Shown piece after piece: positions 1 to 7,468 of a stretch of 21,698 bases of DNA; the first letter of the stretch is position 1, and each line of letters begins with the position of its first letter. The notes below the pieces were generated by a model. It was given only the letters and a program-made list of their open reading frames with translations. It made no database searches and was not told where the DNA came from. The position numbers were made by a program, and so were the translations under genes. The stretch lies in assembly GCA_902795745.1 (NCBI GenBank), contig CADBMG010000065.1:1-21698 (forward strand). The letters are read 5' to 3'. The stretch comes from an uncultured Pseudomonadota bacterium. GTDB lineage: Bacteria > Pseudomonadota > Alphaproteobacteria > RF32 > CAG-239.

Positions 1-650
1 GATGTGTCTTCATCATCACTGCGATAATAAGCCATTTTGATATTTTGAATATCTGCTGCCGTCAGACCGGTAAATAACAGAACACCGATAATTGAAATAA
101 CATAATCAAAACCGGTACTTTTCATAAATATATTAACAATCATCGCGACAATCAGACCAATGAGAGCCATATACAAATAGCTGCGGATTTTGCTCAAATC
201 TTTTTTGGTGGTATAGCCTAAAAGTGCCATGCCGCTGAATGTTATTGCCGTAATCAAAAACACTCGCATAATGCTAGTACCGCTGTAAAGCAGGAATATA
301 TAAGTAAGCGATGCTCCCTCTAATGCTGAGAATAGCCAAAACACAGCCTGTACTGCCGCAATGCTTTTACGTGCCAATACATAGTGAAAGGCAAATATCA
401 TTGCCAACGGTGCTAACATTACAATCCAACCGAAGAGAGAAATGGAAACGCTTTGAGTTTGATAGTTAATGTTATACAGCAAACCGAGCAAACTTGTGTT
501 GGCAAATAAATATGCTACCAATCCGGCTAAAAGCAAACTGCCGCTCATATAGTTAAATACTTTAATCATATAGCTGCGCAAGCCTTCGTCAACAACTTCG
601 ACACTCGGCCGATGCAAAACTTCAACAGATTTTGAATTCCACTCGTTCAT
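1..650 (-). CDS. Bax inhibitor-1 (BI-1/YccA-YbhL) family membrane protein, C-terminus cut off by window edge
   Basis: An open frame runs leftwards from ATG at 650 to the window edge without a stop, giving 216 residues; the family is usually around 230-240, so only the last few residues are missing. Hydrophobic segments lie at about residues 34-50, 70-90, 97-122, 127-145, 158-175 and 181-195, with a hydrophilic N-terminus of about 25 residues. Family motifs are GYTTKKDLS (145-153) and FTGLTAADIQNIK (193-205), close to the usual FTGLTAYDTQKIK of bacterial BI-1 proteins. The ATG is preceded by GGA at about the right distance. Members are integral inner-membrane proteins; some are proposed calcium-leak channels, and YccA interacts with FtsH in E. 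coli, but this protein's own role cannot be read from sequence. It is transcribed divergently from pgm from its own promoter. Confidence 0.88.
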   Translation of the reverse strand, partial: MNEWNSKSVEVLHRPSVEVVDEGLRSYMIKVFNYMSGSLLLAGLVAYLFANTSLLGLLYNINYQTQSVSISLFGWIVMLAPLAMIFAFHYVLARKSIAAVQAVFWLFSALEGASLTYIFLLYSGTSIMRVFLITAITFSGMALLGYTTKKDLSKIRSYLYMALIGLIVAMIVNIFMKSTGFDYVISIIGVLLFTGLTAADIQNIKMAYYRSDDEDT

Positions 651-689
651 TTTATATTCCTTTATCACAATATTTTTAACACTACGGTA

Positions 690-718
690 AATATAGTTTT
701 TTTGTACGCCGAAATCAA
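690..718 (-). promoter_or_regulatory. Probable sigma70-type promoter of the BI-1 family gene
   Basis: On the minus strand TTGATT (718-713) and TATATT (695-690) are separated by exactly 17 bases. The expected start lies near 683, giving a leader of about 33 bases before the ATG at 650. Found by eye against the sigma70 consensus. Confidence 0.6.
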
Positions 719-727
719 CAGATTTTT

Positions 728-756
728 TTGAAACTTCGCCTTTGTAAAAATATATG
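728..756 (+). promoter_or_regulatory. Candidate promoter for the pgm-cckA-hdaA unit
   Basis: TTGAAA (728-733) and TATATG (751-756) are 17 bases apart, about 93 bases before the pgm ATG. A second candidate, TTTACC (779-784) with TACATA (802-807), also has a 17-base spacer and lies closer to the gene. The region is very AT-rich, so neither is certain. This promoter faces away from that of the BI-1 gene, and their -35 ends almost abut. Confidence 0.4.
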
Positions 757-848
757 TGTCCAGATGCATAAAAAAACTTTACCTTTTAATCTTTTTAATG
801 CTACATATATATCTATAAGAATTATTAACTATATGAAAGGATTTTAAT

Positions 849-2468
849 ATGTTGAAAATTGTTCAGACAACACCTTATGATGACCAAAAAATGGGCACGG
901 CAGGATTACGTAAAAAATCTAAAATTGTTGAACAGCCTAATTATGTGGAAAACTTTGTACAAAGTATTTTTGATACTATCGGCGGTGTTAAAGGACAAAC
1001 TTTTATTTTAGGCGGTGACGGACGCTATTATAATAAAATAGCCATTCAAAAAATTATGAAAATGGCCGCCGCCAACGGAATGAAAAAGCTGATTGTCGGA
1101 CAGAACGGACTTATTTCAACACCTACTTCATCTCGTGTATTGCTTGATAATAAAGCCGATGGCGGATTCGTGCTGACAGCATCACATAATCCGGGAGGTA
1201 AAAACGGCGATTTCGGTATTAAATATGCCGTCGCCAGCGGCGGCCAGTGCCCGACTTCCATCAGTGACAAGATTTATGAAAACAGTAAGAAAATTAAAGA
1301 ATATAAGATATTAGATGTTGCCGATGTCGATTTGAGTAAAATCGGTACACAAAAATTGGGCGATATGGAAATTGAAGTGATTGACTATCTGACGCCTTAT
1401 GTGGAAATGATGGAAAAAATATTTGATTTTGATGCTATTCGTAAACTTTTTGCCGGCGGTTTTCGTTTTGTTTTCGACGCTTTCAATGCCGTTACCGGAC
1501 CGTATGCTTTGAAAATTTTTGAGGACGTATTGGGCGCACCGAAGGGTTCGGTATTAAATGCCGTACCAATGGAAGATTTTGGCGGGTTGCATCCTGATCC
1601 GAATTTGATTTATGCCAAGAAACTTGTTGATATTATGTATAGTGACAATGCACCTGATATGGGGGCTGCCAATGACGGAGACGGTGACCGCAATATGATT
1701 TTGGGTAAAAAGTTTTTTGTAACACCGAGCGACAGTTTGGCTATTTTGACCGATAATTATAAACTGATTCCTGCTTATAAAAACGGTATTTACGGTGTGG
1801 CAAAATCGGCGGCAACGTCGACTGCAGTCGGTCGCGTGGCAAAAGCTCTGAACATTGGCTATTACGAAGTTCCTACGGGTTGGAAGTATTTTTGCAACCT
1901 GATGGATAGCAACCGTATTACCTTCTGTGGAGAAGAAAGTTTTGGCACAGGTTCAAGTCATATCCGTGAAAAAGACGGTATTTGGGCGGTGTTGTTCTGG
2001 CTCAACATTATTGCTGCAACCGGAAAGTCGGTGGAACAGATTACGCGTGAGCATTGGGCAAAATACGGTCGTAGTTACTATATGCGTAATGACTATGACG
2101 GAATTGATGTTACGGTAGCCAATAAGTTGATGGATGATTTGGAGGCAAAGTTGCCAAGTCTTGCCGGTAAAACTTTTGGAGAGTTTACCGTCAAAGAAGC
2201 ATACCCGTTTATCTACAATGATCCGGTTGACGGAAGCTCAACCAAAAACGGCTTAATGGTTTACTTTACCGATAATTCTCGCATTGTTTACCGCCTCTCC
2301 GGAACAGGTACTAACGGGGCAACTCTGCGCGTTTATCTGGAACGTTTTGAAAAAAGAGATTTCGATAAAAATATGCAGCAATTTTTGGAACCGCTTGCCG
2401 ATGCTTCACGACAAATCGCTGAAATTACCGAACGCACAGGCAAAGCAAAAGCAGATGTTCTGACCTAA
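849..2468 (+). CDS. pgm: Phosphoglucomutase (alpha-D-phosphohexomutase family)
   Basis: Predicted to interconvert glucose-1-phosphate and glucose-6-phosphate in the cytoplasm, linking glycolysis to UDP-glucose, envelope sugars and storage polysaccharide. At 539 residues it has the full length of the PGM1-like type. All four family signatures are present: TASHNPGG (110-117) with the phosphoserine at Ser112, the metal loop DGDGDR (276-281), the sugar-specificity loop GEESFG (361-366), and the phosphate-binding loop RLSGTGTNGATLRVY (482-496). The start has a clear AAAGGA (836-841) seven bases upstream. The gene ends 20 bases before cckA on the same strand, so the two are probably co-transcribed. 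I see no truncation or missing catalytic residue. Some alphaproteobacteria use a shorter ManB/AlgC-type phosphomannomutase-phosphoglucomutase; the length and GEESFG loop favour the PGM1-like enzyme here. Confidence 0.95.
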   Translation: MLKIVQTTPYDDQKMGTAGLRKKSKIVEQPNYVENFVQSIFDTIGGVKGQTFILGGDGRYYNKIAIQKIMKMAAANGMKKLIVGQNGLISTPTSSRVLLDNKADGGFVLTASHNPGGKNGDFGIKYAVASGGQCPTSISDKIYENSKKIKEYKILDVADVDLSKIGTQKLGDMEIEVIDYLTPYVEMMEKIFDFDAIRKLFAGGFRFVFDAFNAVTGPYALKIFEDVLGAPKGSVLNAVPMEDFGGLHPDPNLIYAKKLVDIMYSDNAPDMGAANDGDGDRNMILGKKFFVTPSDSLAILTDNYKLIPAYKNGIYGVAKSAATSTAVGRVAKALNIGYYEVPTGWKYFCNLMDSNRITFCGEESFGTGSSHIREKDGIWAVLFWLNIIAATGKSVEQITREHWAKYGRSYYMRNDYDGIDVTVANKLMDDLEAKLPSLAGKTFGEFTVKEAYPFIYNDPVDGSSTKNGLMVYFTDNSRIVYRLSGTGTNGATLRVYLERFEKRDFDKNMQQFLEPLADASRQIAEITERTGKAKADVLT

Positions 2469-2488
2469 TATGCGGTGGAAATAAAATT

Positions 2489-5131
2489 ATGCTCAAGGAT
2501 ATAAACAATCGCCGTCCCGACCGTCAACTGGAAAGAAACCTTGTTTTTCTTGCCTATGCAATTATGTTTATGTCTTTGAGCTTGTTTGCTTTTTTTCTCT
2601 ATCCGCAGTATGCTTTCTATATTCTCATTTGCGTTGCGGCGTGGAACGTCCTTTGCATATTGGCAACAATCCGCATTTTGAAAGTTAGTGAGCACGCAAT
2701 CGGTTTTGGGGCAATGGCTGCCGAAATCCTAAACGATAAAAACAAGTATTTTCGTGTTGATAATGCCAAAGGTGAGGCAATTATTGCCAACAAATTGGCA
2801 CGCGAATATTTTAAGGATGCGTCAGTACTGGAATTTTTAGGCAAAAATATCATAGATTCGGCAGCAAATAAACTCGATTTGCAAAAATTAACGGCAGCGG
2901 TGGGAAAATTGCAGGAGGCAACGGTAAAATTATCCATCAATCCGAGCCAAAACAGTGTTTTTGTGGCGCAAGAATGGTTGCAGGTCAGCGTAAAGCCGAT
3001 ATATTTGGACAAGACAGATATTTTTGAGGGTGAATATTCTTTGAAACAAATCCGCAAGGAAAGTTATATTTTGTGGACAGTCGAAAATATTACAGCCTAT
3101 AAAAACATGGAGCAGGTTTTTGCCGGTGAAATGTCGTCGTTACATAATTTTTTGGATTTTTTACCGGTCGGACTTTATACCTGTGACAGCAATGGAAAAA
3201 TCGAATACATCAACAATTCTTTAGCTCAATGGTGGAACACCGATAAAAATGCTGCTTTCGGCAAAACTGTTGATGACTTTGTGGCACATAAGCCGGAGCT
3301 ATTGCACGATGCTACGGGCTTTTATAATAATTATATTCAGTTCAAAACTGCCAAAGGTAATGTTTCAGCATTTGTAAAACAATGTAATGTGCGCGAAAAT
3401 AATGAATTGAAAACTCGAGGGGTTGTGATTTGGGACATACCAAACGAAGGCGATTTGAAAGGTCGTTTGAATATAATCAGCGATAAATTTGAATGGTTGT
3501 TTGATACCGCGCCGATAGGAATTATTTTTGCCGATAAACATTTGCAAATAACCGAGACAAATCGTTACGCTCTCGATATATTTGCCCTATCGGCAGAAGA
3601 AATAATGCGCCGTAAACTTAATACATATTTCAGTGACGAGGCCAAGAACAAAATCAAAGAGGCGCAAGATGAGTACAGTCGTAACAATGAGCAAGAATAT
3701 CATTTTGAAGCTACACTGAAAAACGAGAAAAATGTTTTGGTACATATTTGCCCGATGAAAGCTAACTATTCTTCTTTGACCGGAGAAATTATCGGTATGA
3801 TTGTGTATATGGAAGATATTACGCAAAAACGAGACCTGCAATTGCAAGTGGTGCAAGCACAAAAAATGCAGGCATTCGGTCAACTGGCCGGAGGTGTGGC
3901 TCATGACTTTAATAATCTGCTTACTGCAGTTATATGCCAGTGCGAATTGTTAATCCAACGTCACGGTGTAGGCGATCCGTCATTTTCTGATTTGGTTCAG
4001 CTAAAATATAACGTGAGCCGTGCCGCCGGAGTGGCGCGGCAGTTGTTGGCTATTTCACGTAAACAGCCGCTCAATCCTAAATTGATAGACGTAACAGAGT
4101 CATTCATGGAAATATCTTCATTGTTGTCGAGAATGGCCGGAGAGAGAACAACATTCCAAATCAATCACGGCACGGATTTAGGCTATATACGTGTCGATCC
4201 GGTTCAATTTTCACAAGTGATGATTAATCTGGTTTTAAATGCTCGTGATGCTATGAACGGTAAAGGAACGTTGACTATTTCCACCCGTTCCGAACATTTA
4301 AGTACTCCGTATAATTTTGGTACGGATGTTATTAAACCGGGAGATTTTGTGGTTATCAGCGTCAGTGATACCGGTTGTGGAATTCCGCCGGAAAATCAGA
4401 ATCGTATTTTTGAACCATTCTTTACCACAAAGCGTAATCAGATAGATTCGGGAACCGGTTTAGGATTAGCTATGGTTTATAATATTGTTCGCCAAACTGA
4501 AGGTTTTATAAAGCTGCAAAGTGAAGTCGGAAAAGGCACTACATTTGAGATTTATCTGCCGAGCTATGAGAGCAATAACGAAGAAAGTGTTACGGCAATT
4601 CAACAACCAAGTGAAGAAATTATTCGCGATAAATCGGGTAAAGCGGCAATGACTACTTTGACCAATAACGCCGTAGGCGGACAAGATGGTAAGCTGATTT
4701 TGGGAATGAATATCGCGACATTTGACAGCCAGCGCAAGTTGTTGTGCAATCCGGGAGAAATAAATATTCTTTTTGTGGAAGATGAAGAAGCGGTACGCAT
4801 GGTAGGAGCACGCGGTTTGCGGCAAAAAGGATTTAATGTTGTCGATTGTATTTCTGCCGAAAATGCTTTGGAACATATTGAAAAAGGCGAAAAGTTTGAT
4901 TTGATGATTACTGATATGATGATGCCGGGAATGAGCGGTGCCGATTTAGCCAAGATTATGAAGGAAAAGCACCCGGAAACACTGATTATTTTGGCATCAG
5001 GTTATTCGGAAGAAATAGCCCGTAAAGAATTAGCCGCCTCGTCAGACTTTTTCTTTATCGGAAAACCGTACAGTTTAGGCAATTTAAGCAAAAAAGTAAT
5101 GGAAGTATTGGCCAAACGCGATGATAAATGA
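2489..5131 (+). CDS. cckA: CckA-type hybrid sensor histidine kinase with receiver domain
   Basis: In order, the 880-residue protein has two membrane helices (about 18-38 and 41-63), a poorly conserved PAS-like segment (about 85-205), two PAS-like regions (about 215-320 and 330-445), a HisKA domain with the phospho-acceptor His472 in GGVAHDFNNLLT (468-479), an HATPase_c domain (N-box INLVLNARDAM, 579-589; G1 DTGCGIP, 627-633; F-box FEPFFTT, 641-647; G2 GTGLGLAM, 655-662), and a C-terminal receiver (about 757-875) with phospho-acceptor Asp809 in MITDMMMPG and Lys859 in GKPYS. This order and the H-box sequence match CckA, which in alphaproteobacteria feeds phosphate through ChpT to CtrA and CpdR and can run as kinase or phosphatase. 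ChpT and CtrA are not in this window. The ATG has GGTGGAA about nine bases upstream. Its last 11 bases overlap hdaA. Another hybrid kinase cannot be excluded without phylogeny. Confidence 0.88.
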   Translation: MLKDINNRRPDRQLERNLVFLAYAIMFMSLSLFAFFLYPQYAFYILICVAAWNVLCILATIRILKVSEHAIGFGAMAAEILNDKNKYFRVDNAKGEAIIANKLAREYFKDASVLEFLGKNIIDSAANKLDLQKLTAAVGKLQEATVKLSINPSQNSVFVAQEWLQVSVKPIYLDKTDIFEGEYSLKQIRKESYILWTVENITAYKNMEQVFAGEMSSLHNFLDFLPVGLYTCDSNGKIEYINNSLAQWWNTDKNAAFGKTVDDFVAHKPELLHDATGFYNNYIQFKTAKGNVSAFVKQCNVRENNELKTRGVVIWDIPNEGDLKGRLNIISDKFEWLFDTAPIGIIFADKHLQITETNRYALDIFALSAEEIMRRKLNTYFSDEAKNKIKEAQDEYSRNNEQEYHFEATLKNEKNVLVHICPMKANYSSLTGEIIGMIVYMEDITQKRDLQLQVVQAQKMQAFGQLAGGVAHDFNNLLTAVICQCELLIQRHGVGDPSFSDLVQLKYNVSRAAGVARQLLAISRKQPLNPKLIDVTESFMEISSLLSRMAGERTTFQINHGTDLGYIRVDPVQFSQVMINLVLNARDAMNGKGTLTISTRSEHLSTPYNFGTDVIKPGDFVVISVSDTGCGIPPENQNRIFEPFFTTKRNQIDSGTGLGLAMVYNIVRQTEGFIKLQSEVGKGTTFEIYLPSYESNNEESVTAIQQPSEEIIRDKSGKAAMTTLTNNAVGGQDGKLILGMNIATFDSQRKLLCNPGEINILFVEDEEAVRMVGARGLRQKGFNVVDCISAENALEHIEKGEKFDLMITDMMMPGMSGADLAKIMKEKHPETLIILASGYSEEIARKELAASSDFFFIGKPYSLGNLSKKVMEVLAKRDDK

Positions 5132-5870
5132 AGATGAAGAACTAAAACAACTTCCGTTTCCCTTCGGCTCGCCGAATTTGATGAGCCGTGATGACTTTAT
5201 GGTAACAGATTGTAACCGTGAAGCTTTTCAGATGATAGATTTATGGCCGAATTGGCCGGCAAATGGACTTATTATATATGGACCGGAAGGGTGCGGAAAA
5301 TCACATTTGGCGCATATATATATTGATAAAGTACGTCAGCTTGAAACTGATAAAGGGTGCGTCGGTATTGTTGATGCGGCGCAAATAAAAATGAAAAATG
5401 TGGAACGTTTGTCAATGAGTTACAGACACTTGGCAATTGAAAACCTCACTGCAAAAATTGACAATGAGGCATTGTTTCATTTGTTTAATATCTATAATAA
5501 CGAAGCAAACAGAACTATGCTTTGGACGGCTAATATTGCCCCCGGCAGAATGCATTTTGCCCTCAAAGATTTACAATCAAGGCTTAAAATGCTACCGAGC
5601 GTTGCCATAAAGGAGCCGGATGATATGATGATGCAGACACTTATCTTAAAATTATTTAATGACAGACAGATTATCATCACGCCGGAAATGCTGGAATATA
5701 TTGTTCTTAATGCGCGCCGCTCGTTTGCTTATGTGCGGCAGTTGGTAGAAGAAATTGATGCCGTATCTCTTGCATATCAGCAGTCGGTAAATTATTTTAT
5801 CGTTAAAAAGGCAATTGATATTTTGGCGCAAAGAGAGGATAAACAACCGGATTTATTTGACGGTTGGTAA
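5121..5870 (+). CDS. hdaA: HdaA/Hda-like DnaA-related AAA+ protein (regulatory inactivation of DnaA)
   Basis: A 249-residue AAA+ protein resembling DnaA domain III without the DNA-binding domain IV. The N-terminal QLPFPF (10-15) fits the sliding-clamp-binding motif by which Hda proteins dock on DnaN. Walker A is GPEGCGKS (54-61). The Walker B position reads LAIENL (104-109), a weakened version with Glu-Asn. Sensor-1-like MLWTAN is at 133-138, DLQSRL (150-155) supplies the box VII arginine, and RRSFAYVRQL (199-208) is the sensor-2 region. In Hda and HdaA the protein bound to the clamp stimulates ATP hydrolysis by DnaA after initiation; I infer the same role here. Its ATG lies inside the last codons of cckA (11-base overlap), so translation is probably coupled. 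A DnaC-type loader is less likely given the clamp motif. Confidence 0.85.
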   Translation: MINEDEELKQLPFPFGSPNLMSRDDFMVTDCNREAFQMIDLWPNWPANGLIIYGPEGCGKSHLAHIYIDKVRQLETDKGCVGIVDAAQIKMKNVERLSMSYRHLAIENLTAKIDNEALFHLFNIYNNEANRTMLWTANIAPGRMHFALKDLQSRLKMLPSVAIKEPDDMMMQTLILKLFNDRQIIITPEMLEYIVLNARRSFAYVRQLVEEIDAVSLAYQQSVNYFIVKKAIDILAQREDKQPDLFDGW

Positions 5871-5915
5871 AATATGGATTAATTATTAAAACATAATTTA
5901 ACAGGAGATAATAAT

Positions 5916-6602
5916 ATGAAAAATTTTTTATTACGTAACAAATGGCTTGGCTTTTTAGTTTTACTTATTTATTCATTGGTTGCCGCGGCAATAGTTTCAA
6001 AGTCCGGTATTGCTTTGGTTGAGCAATATACTCCGGTTGTTACACAGGAAGTAGTTGATTTTCTGCCGATTACCGTGCAAGACGGAGAAATTGTGGCACC
6101 GGAAAATACGGTTATAAGCAAAACATACGGCGATGAAAACATGAAATTCAACGTTGTTTTGAATACGCGTGTTGATGAATTTGAATCCACAAGTTTATCT
6201 GAACCGGGATTGTATTTAAGCCGTAAATTTTTCTACGGAGTTAACGGCAAAAAAACGGAAATCCAGTCATTAAAAGATATTCCGAATGGAACATTGGATA
6301 AAGAAACTCTTGATGCCGGAGCAGAATTGTTTGTTAAAAATACGCAAAAATACATGTTTCCGCTTTATGCCGCTGTTTGCTTGCTGATTAGTTTGATTGC
6401 CGTTCTTTTGTATACCCTAGTCATGCATTGGTTGATGGCTATTTGGTTTAATGCCAAATTTGGGCAAACTTTGCGCATAAATACATTGGTTTACGCGGTT
6501 GTTTCAACTGTTGCTATTATTGGAAACTTTGTAGTCGGCATTGTTTTAATGTTTATTTTGATGTTGCTGGCAAACACTCTTTGGGGATTGGCTAATAAAT
6601 AA
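5916..6602 (+). CDS. Three-helix membrane protein of unknown function, DUF1189-like
   Basis: The 228-residue protein has a short basic N-terminus, one membrane helix (about 11-31), a polar domain outside the membrane (about 32-145), and a C-terminal membrane region (about 147-178 and 188-219). The polar domain, with an extended stretch around DGEIVAPENT (56-65) and FNVVLNTRV (78-86), and the overall plan recall DUF1189 proteins. That assignment is by eye only and weak. No catalytic motif is visible. The start has a strong AGGAGA eight bases upstream. It follows hdaA after 45 bases with no terminator between, so it probably closes the pgm-cckA-hdaA transcript, and a hairpin terminator follows its stop. 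Any link to CckA signalling or envelope growth is inference from position alone. Confidence 0.7.
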   Translation: MKNFLLRNKWLGFLVLLIYSLVAAAIVSKSGIALVEQYTPVVTQEVVDFLPITVQDGEIVAPENTVISKTYGDENMKFNVVLNTRVDEFESTSLSEPGLYLSRKFFYGVNGKKTEIQSLKDIPNGTLDKETLDAGAELFVKNTQKYMFPLYAAVCLLISLIAVLLYTLVMHWLMAIWFNAKFGQTLRINTLVYAVVSTVAIIGNFVVGIVLMFILMLLANTLWGLANK

Positions 6603-6624
6603 CAATCAAATAATCAAACGTTAG

Positions 6625-6658
6625 AAAAAAATCCGATGTAAATTCATCGGATTTTTTT
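6625..6658. terminator. Rho-independent terminator, perfect 14-bp stem
   Basis: The arms at 6625-6638 and 6645-6658 are perfectly complementary (core ATCCGATG / CATCGGAT) around a six-base loop, with an A-run on one side and a T-run on the other. It lies 23 bases after the stop of the DUF1189-like gene. The symmetry means it could also work on the other strand, though no minus-strand gene needs it. Confidence 0.9.
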
Positions 6659-6659
6659 A

Positions 6660-6687
6660 TTGACAAATGCTCCTTGTTCTATATATT
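6660..6687 (+). promoter_or_regulatory. Good sigma70-type promoter of the orphan gene
   Basis: Consensus TTGACA (6660-6665) is followed after 16 bases by TATATT (6682-6687). It starts right after the preceding terminator, so the downstream gene is an independent unit. The predicted start near 6694 leaves a leader of about 34 bases. Confidence 0.7.
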
Positions 6688-6727
6688 CAACACATAAATT
6701 TTATTATTAACTTTAAAAAAGATTATT

Positions 6728-7411
6728 ATGCATTTTACAAAAATTTATGAGCAGTTATTTGATCAAGGAATCGAAGCTGACGAGTTTGGGAAAATTAAAA
6801 AAGGGTATGAAGCGTATCTTGCTTTACGCAGATGCGGTTGGATGCTAACTCCGCTACGCTTGGTTTATCACAAGCCGCAAACAACCACAATGGTGGTTAT
6901 GCCGTTTTTGAATAAGCAGATAGTGCCGTGGGGAGTTGAACTGAACGGATTATACTTTTCGCTCAAGTATGAGCGCGTATGTGAACTGTATGATGGATAT
7001 CTCGTTGCCCGTGCCTTTGGGGATTCGGCGGTATTTTTCGGTGTTGATAATGCAAAGAAACGCTCATTTTCATTACCTGATGCTGAGGAAATTGATGCTG
7101 TCTACAACAATCAAAAGCTTGCCGAAACGGTATGTTTTTTATGGAAGAATGATATAAAGGTTGCTACTCATATTTCAACAACATACTTTATTAAGACTCC
7201 TCCTGAAAAAAAGCAGATAGTGTATCAAATATTCAACAGCAATAACAAATCATTCATTGAAGCCAAAGATTGTGCAAATGTATACTACGTTCTGCATGCC
7301 GACAATGACAAAGATTTATTTTGCAGTCTCGATTGCTTCGGTAAACCCAATAAATCCGTATTGCAAGAATGTTTGTCTGCACTTGGATGTGAATTGCCTC
7401 AAGGTTTGTAA
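6728..7411 (+). CDS. Unrecognised 227-residue soluble protein
   Basis: I do not recognise this protein. It has no signal peptide or membrane segment. It reads as a globular alpha/beta protein with several aromatic-rich strands, for example GVELNGLYFSLKYERV (69-84) and YLVARAFGDSAVFFGV (91-106). A segment around FSLPDAEEIDAVYNN (114-128) faintly recalls the LPT-x-x-EL stretch of DUF1566/Lcl-type domains, but without their Trp-rich ending, so this is not an assignment. Seven cysteines are scattered without an obvious metal-binding spacing. It stands alone between two hairpin terminators with its own consensus-like promoter, which argues for a real expressed gene. The ATG has only a poor ribosome site (AAAAAAGA). 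Codon use looks like that of its neighbours. It may belong to a lineage-specific family. Confidence 0.75.
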   Translation: MHFTKIYEQLFDQGIEADEFGKIKKGYEAYLALRRCGWMLTPLRLVYHKPQTTTMVVMPFLNKQIVPWGVELNGLYFSLKYERVCELYDGYLVARAFGDSAVFFGVDNAKKRSFSLPDAEEIDAVYNNQKLAETVCFLWKNDIKVATHISTTYFIKTPPEKKQIVYQIFNSNNKSFIEAKDCANVYYVLHADNDKDLFCSLDCFGKPNKSVLQECLSALGCELPQGL

Positions 7412-7419
7412 ATCAGCAA

Positions 7420-7449
7420 AAAACGTTCTCTTAAAAAAGAGAACGTTTT
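7420..7449. terminator. Bidirectional terminator between the orphan gene and htpG
   Basis: The arms at 7420-7432 and 7437-7449 (core AACGTTCTC / GAGAACGTT) form a 13-bp stem with a four-base loop. A T-run follows on each strand: four Ts on plus, six on minus. It lies between the converging stops at 7411 and 7469 and can serve both genes. Confidence 0.88.
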
Positions 7450-7468
7450 AACTTTATCAATAAACAGT

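Noticed and set aside
2617..3057. Long minus-strand open frames inside cckA (also 3587-3904 and 4466-4953), inside ffh (12352-12731) and in other genes
   Set aside because: They lie antisense to well-supported genes, have no recognisable domains or ribosome sites, and read as by-products of codon bias.
5879..5901. CtrA-binding sites (TTAA-N7-TTAA) near cckA or hdaA
   Set aside because: TTAA copies occur at 5879, 5886 and 5898, but the spacings are 3 and 8 bases. I found no site with the required 7-base spacing upstream of any gene that I checked.
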